Assembly (NCBI GenBank): GCA_016718265.1
Contig: JADKDZ010000005.1
Span: 186,001-250,000, forward strand
Source: Uliginosibacterium sp.
Lineage (GTDB): Bacteria > Pseudomonadota > Gammaproteobacteria > Burkholderiales > Rhodocyclaceae
DNA: 64,000 nt
Reading direction: 5' to 3'
In this document: one piece after another, positions 62,425-64,000 of the stretch
Layout: every line of letters starts with the position of its first letter
Position numbering within the stretch: position 1 is the stretch's first letter
Program-made: the position numbers and the translations under genes
Notes under the pieces: model-generated
Told to the model about the DNA's origin: nothing
The model's input: the letters and a program-made list of their open reading frames with translations, nothing else
Database searches by the model: none

Positions 62425-62849
62425 TGGCCTTCGGCGGATTCTCGAAAGAGGCCAACACCGCACCGATGGCCGAAATCAACATGGTGCCGCTGATCGACGT
62501 GATGCTCGTGCTGCTCGTGATCTTCATCCTCACCGCACCGCTGCTGACGCATGCCGTCAAGCTCGACCTGCCGCGCACCGCCAGCCAGGAAAACCATGTT
62601 CAGGCCGAGCGCATCGACATCGCGCTGACGCCCGAATCCGAGATCTTCTGGAACGGCGAAAAGCTCGACGCCGCCGCGCTGGATGCACGGATGCAAGCCG
62701 CCGGCGCGCAAGTCACCGACCCCGCCAACGCGCCGGAAATCCACCTGCGTGCCGACAAGACCACGCCTTACGACGCCGTCGCCAAAGTCATGGCCGCCGC
62801 CGCCCGCGCCAAGCTCAGCAAGATCGCCTTCGTCAGCCAGCCGGAATAA
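62421..62849 (+). CDS. exbD: ExbD/TolR-family protein
   Basis: A 142-residue protein with one N-terminal helix carrying the proton-carrying Asp (MVPLIDVMLVLLVIFILTAPLL, near residue 25) and a small periplasmic domain (EIHLRADKTTPYDAVAKVMAAAARA). It completes the tonB-exbB-exbD operon, which ends at the terminator 62875-62904. Confidence 0.93.
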   Translation: MMAFGGFSKEANTAPMAEINMVPLIDVMLVLLVIFILTAPLLTHAVKLDLPRTASQENHVQAERIDIALTPESEIFWNGEKLDAAALDARMQAAGAQVTDPANAPEIHLRADKTTPYDAVAKVMAAAARAKLSKIAFVSQPE

Positions 62850-62874
62850 GCGGCAACGCCTCATTCCCCCATGC

Positions 62875-62904
62875 AAAAGGGCAGTCCGATGGGACTGCCC
62901 TTTT
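62875..62904. terminator. Rho-independent terminator after exbD
   Basis: Perfect 13-bp stem AAAAGGGCAGTCC / GGACTGCCCTTTT with a 4-base loop. It works for exbD on the plus strand and hsdR on the minus strand. Confidence 0.92.
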
Positions 62905-62953
62905 CATACTGTTGAGCGCTATGTCTCCCTACAGCGCAGAAAAAGCGCCAATT

Positions 62954-64000
62954 TCATATCTCGTACAGGTAGCGCTGAAATCCGACAAACGCACCGCGCA
63001 CCACATCTGGCGCGCCGAGGTCGGCGAAGGCATCGGGCAGGGCGCTGTACTTCAGCTTGAGCAGCGGGCCGAGCTTGGTTTCGTCCAGTTCCTCCACGCC
63101 CTCGCTCACATAGTGCGCCAGCACAAAGCTCAGGAAGGCCTGCTGCTTGCTGCTGTACTCGGTGCCGATCACCGCCTTGGCGCGCTCGGCGCGTTCCTCG
63201 CGGGTGAGCGGCGCTTCGGCGTAGGCGATGTGCGCGAGCACGTCGAAAAGGTCGCTGTCCTCCGCGTCGATGATCTTCTGCATCTCGGCAAGCTGGTCGT
63301 GGCCGAAGCCTTTTTCCTCCAGCCCGGCAAGCAGTCTCTTGCGCGTATCGGGCGCGCTCCAGATGGCGCGCAACTCGTCTTCATCCTTGAAGAATTCCGG
63401 CAACTGGCCGTACAGCGCACTCACAAACTGCGCGGCAGACATCGGCGTGCCGTCCGGGTGCCAGAAGCTCGTCGCCATCATGTGCTGGATCTGGCGCTCC
63501 TTGCCGTCGGCCAGCTTCACCTTGGCCTTCTTTTTCTTCTGGCACACGCAGGGGCGCTGGCCGCATTCGTGGCAAGGCTCGGGCGGGCAGGTGCAAGGCT
63601 GATTGCCGCAAACATAACAGGGCGGCGGCGGTTCCTTGATGCATACGCAGGGCGAATGCTGGCACTTCGCGCACAGCTCCGGCTCCAGCGGCTCGCCATC
63701 CCATTCCGGGTCGCTGAAGTGGTGATGCGCCTTCACGAAATCGTAGATCGTGAAGTAGTCCTTGCCGTCGTAGAGCCGGGTGCCGCGCCCGATGATCTGC
63801 TTGAACTCGATCATCGAATTCACCGGCCGCATCAGCACGATGTTGCGCACGTTGCGCGCATCCACGCCGGTCGAGAGCTTCTGCGAAGTCGTCAGGATGG
63901 TCGGAATGGTCTTCTCGTTGTCCTGGAAGTCACGCAGCCACTGCTCGCCCAGCCCGCCGTCCTCGGCCGTCACGCGCTGGCAGTAGTTCGGGTCGCTACT
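62954..64000 (-). CDS. hsdR: Type I restriction enzyme R subunit, C-terminal part (cut by window end)
   Basis: The minus-strand frame is open to the window edge, so the start and N-terminal nuclease domain lie outside. The visible part holds helicase motifs V and VI (ILTTSQKLSTGVDARNVRNIVLMRP, QIIGRGTRLYDGKDYFTIYDF). A cysteine-rich insert follows with three repeats of the form CxxCxxxPCxC (nucleotides about 63540-63680), then a helical C-terminal domain. HsdR translocates DNA and cleaves unmodified DNA with HsdM and HsdS. Those partners would lie beyond 64000. Only about 348 residues are visible. Confidence 0.88.
   Translation of the reverse strand, partial: SSDPNYCQRVTAEDGGLGEQWLRDFQDNEKTIPTILTTSQKLSTGVDARNVRNIVLMRPVNSMIEFKQIIGRGTRLYDGKDYFTIYDFVKAHHHFSDPEWDGEPLEPELCAKCQHSPCVCIKEPPPPCYVCGNQPCTCPPEPCHECGQRPCVCQKKKKAKVKLADGKERQIQHMMATSFWHPDGTPMSAAQFVSALYGQLPEFFKDEDELRAIWSAPDTRKRLLAGLEEKGFGHDQLAEMQKIIDAEDSDLFDVLAHIAYAEAPLTREERAERAKAVIGTEYSSKQQAFLSFVLAHYVSEGVEELDETKLGPLLKLKYSALPDAFADLGAPDVVRGAFVGFQRYLYEI

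Overview
The window is GC-rich chromosomal DNA of a proteobacterium, most likely a betaproteobacterium. The evidence is the secA / dciA (DUF721) / lpxC neighbourhood, the adjacent aat-bpt pair, and a ChvE-GguAB type sugar importer joined to a Leloir operon. Poly-serine-linked secreted protein, pectinesterase-like and GH9 endoglucanase genes suggest an organism that meets plant polysaccharide. A Rhodocyclales-like host is possible, but this is inference. No rRNA, tRNA, CRISPR array, transposase or integrase gene was recognised.

Layout. 0-3.8 kb: small membrane protein, secA (-), dciA (+). 3.8-19.6 kb: an accessory block lying between the 3' ends of dciA and of a small membrane-protein gene beside lpxC. 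It holds a large poly-Ser lipoprotein, a decayed copy of the dciA 3' end, a broken signal peptidase gene, ldhA, a broken AraC-type gene, a broken nucleosidase gene, a broken DUF3800-type gene, a nucleotidyltransferase-like gene, a decayed copy of the small membrane gene's 3' end, a TetR/nitroreductase-like/lipoprotein operon with two operator-like palindromes, and an epimerase/Fe-alcohol dehydrogenase/SDR/LacI operon with a LacI-type palindrome. 19.6-25.7 kb: lpxC, DUF805 protein, hydrolase, SprA-related protein, pectinesterase-like lipoprotein, and the N-degron transferases aat and bpt. 25.7-30.6 kb: an HTH-receiver regulator divergent from a 1373-aa hybrid histidine kinase.

30.6-40.1 kb is one continuous minus-strand galactose unit, transcribed chvE-gguA-gguB-galE-galT-galK-aldo/keto reductase-lacI. 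It has a LacI-type palindrome upstream of chvE and a terminator-like hairpin just after chvE. Import, the Leloir pathway and local repression are encoded together. 40.7-45.5 kb: an orphan receiver protein and the divergent ssb/uvrA pair. 45.8-49.3 kb: a phosphonate-type ABC operon (phnD/phnE/phnC-like) ending in a metallophosphatase-like gene.

49.7-52.7 kb is a GH9 endoglucanase gene broken by several frameshifts, followed by an AT-rich gene-free stretch. 53.6-58.1 kb: a 2-hydroxyacid dehydrogenase, an exported small protein and alaS. 58.1-62.9 kb: an ABC ATPase / His-rich FtsX-type permease / DUF3299 operon divergent from tonB-exbB-exbD across a perfect 17-bp palindrome. The gene set resembles the zinc-starvation PA4064-PA4066 group of Pseudomonas aeruginosa. 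The window ends inside a type I restriction hsdR gene.

Frameshift counts are read from this single sequence. Clusters of disrupted genes could partly reflect assembly error, although some fragments are clearly genuine remnants.
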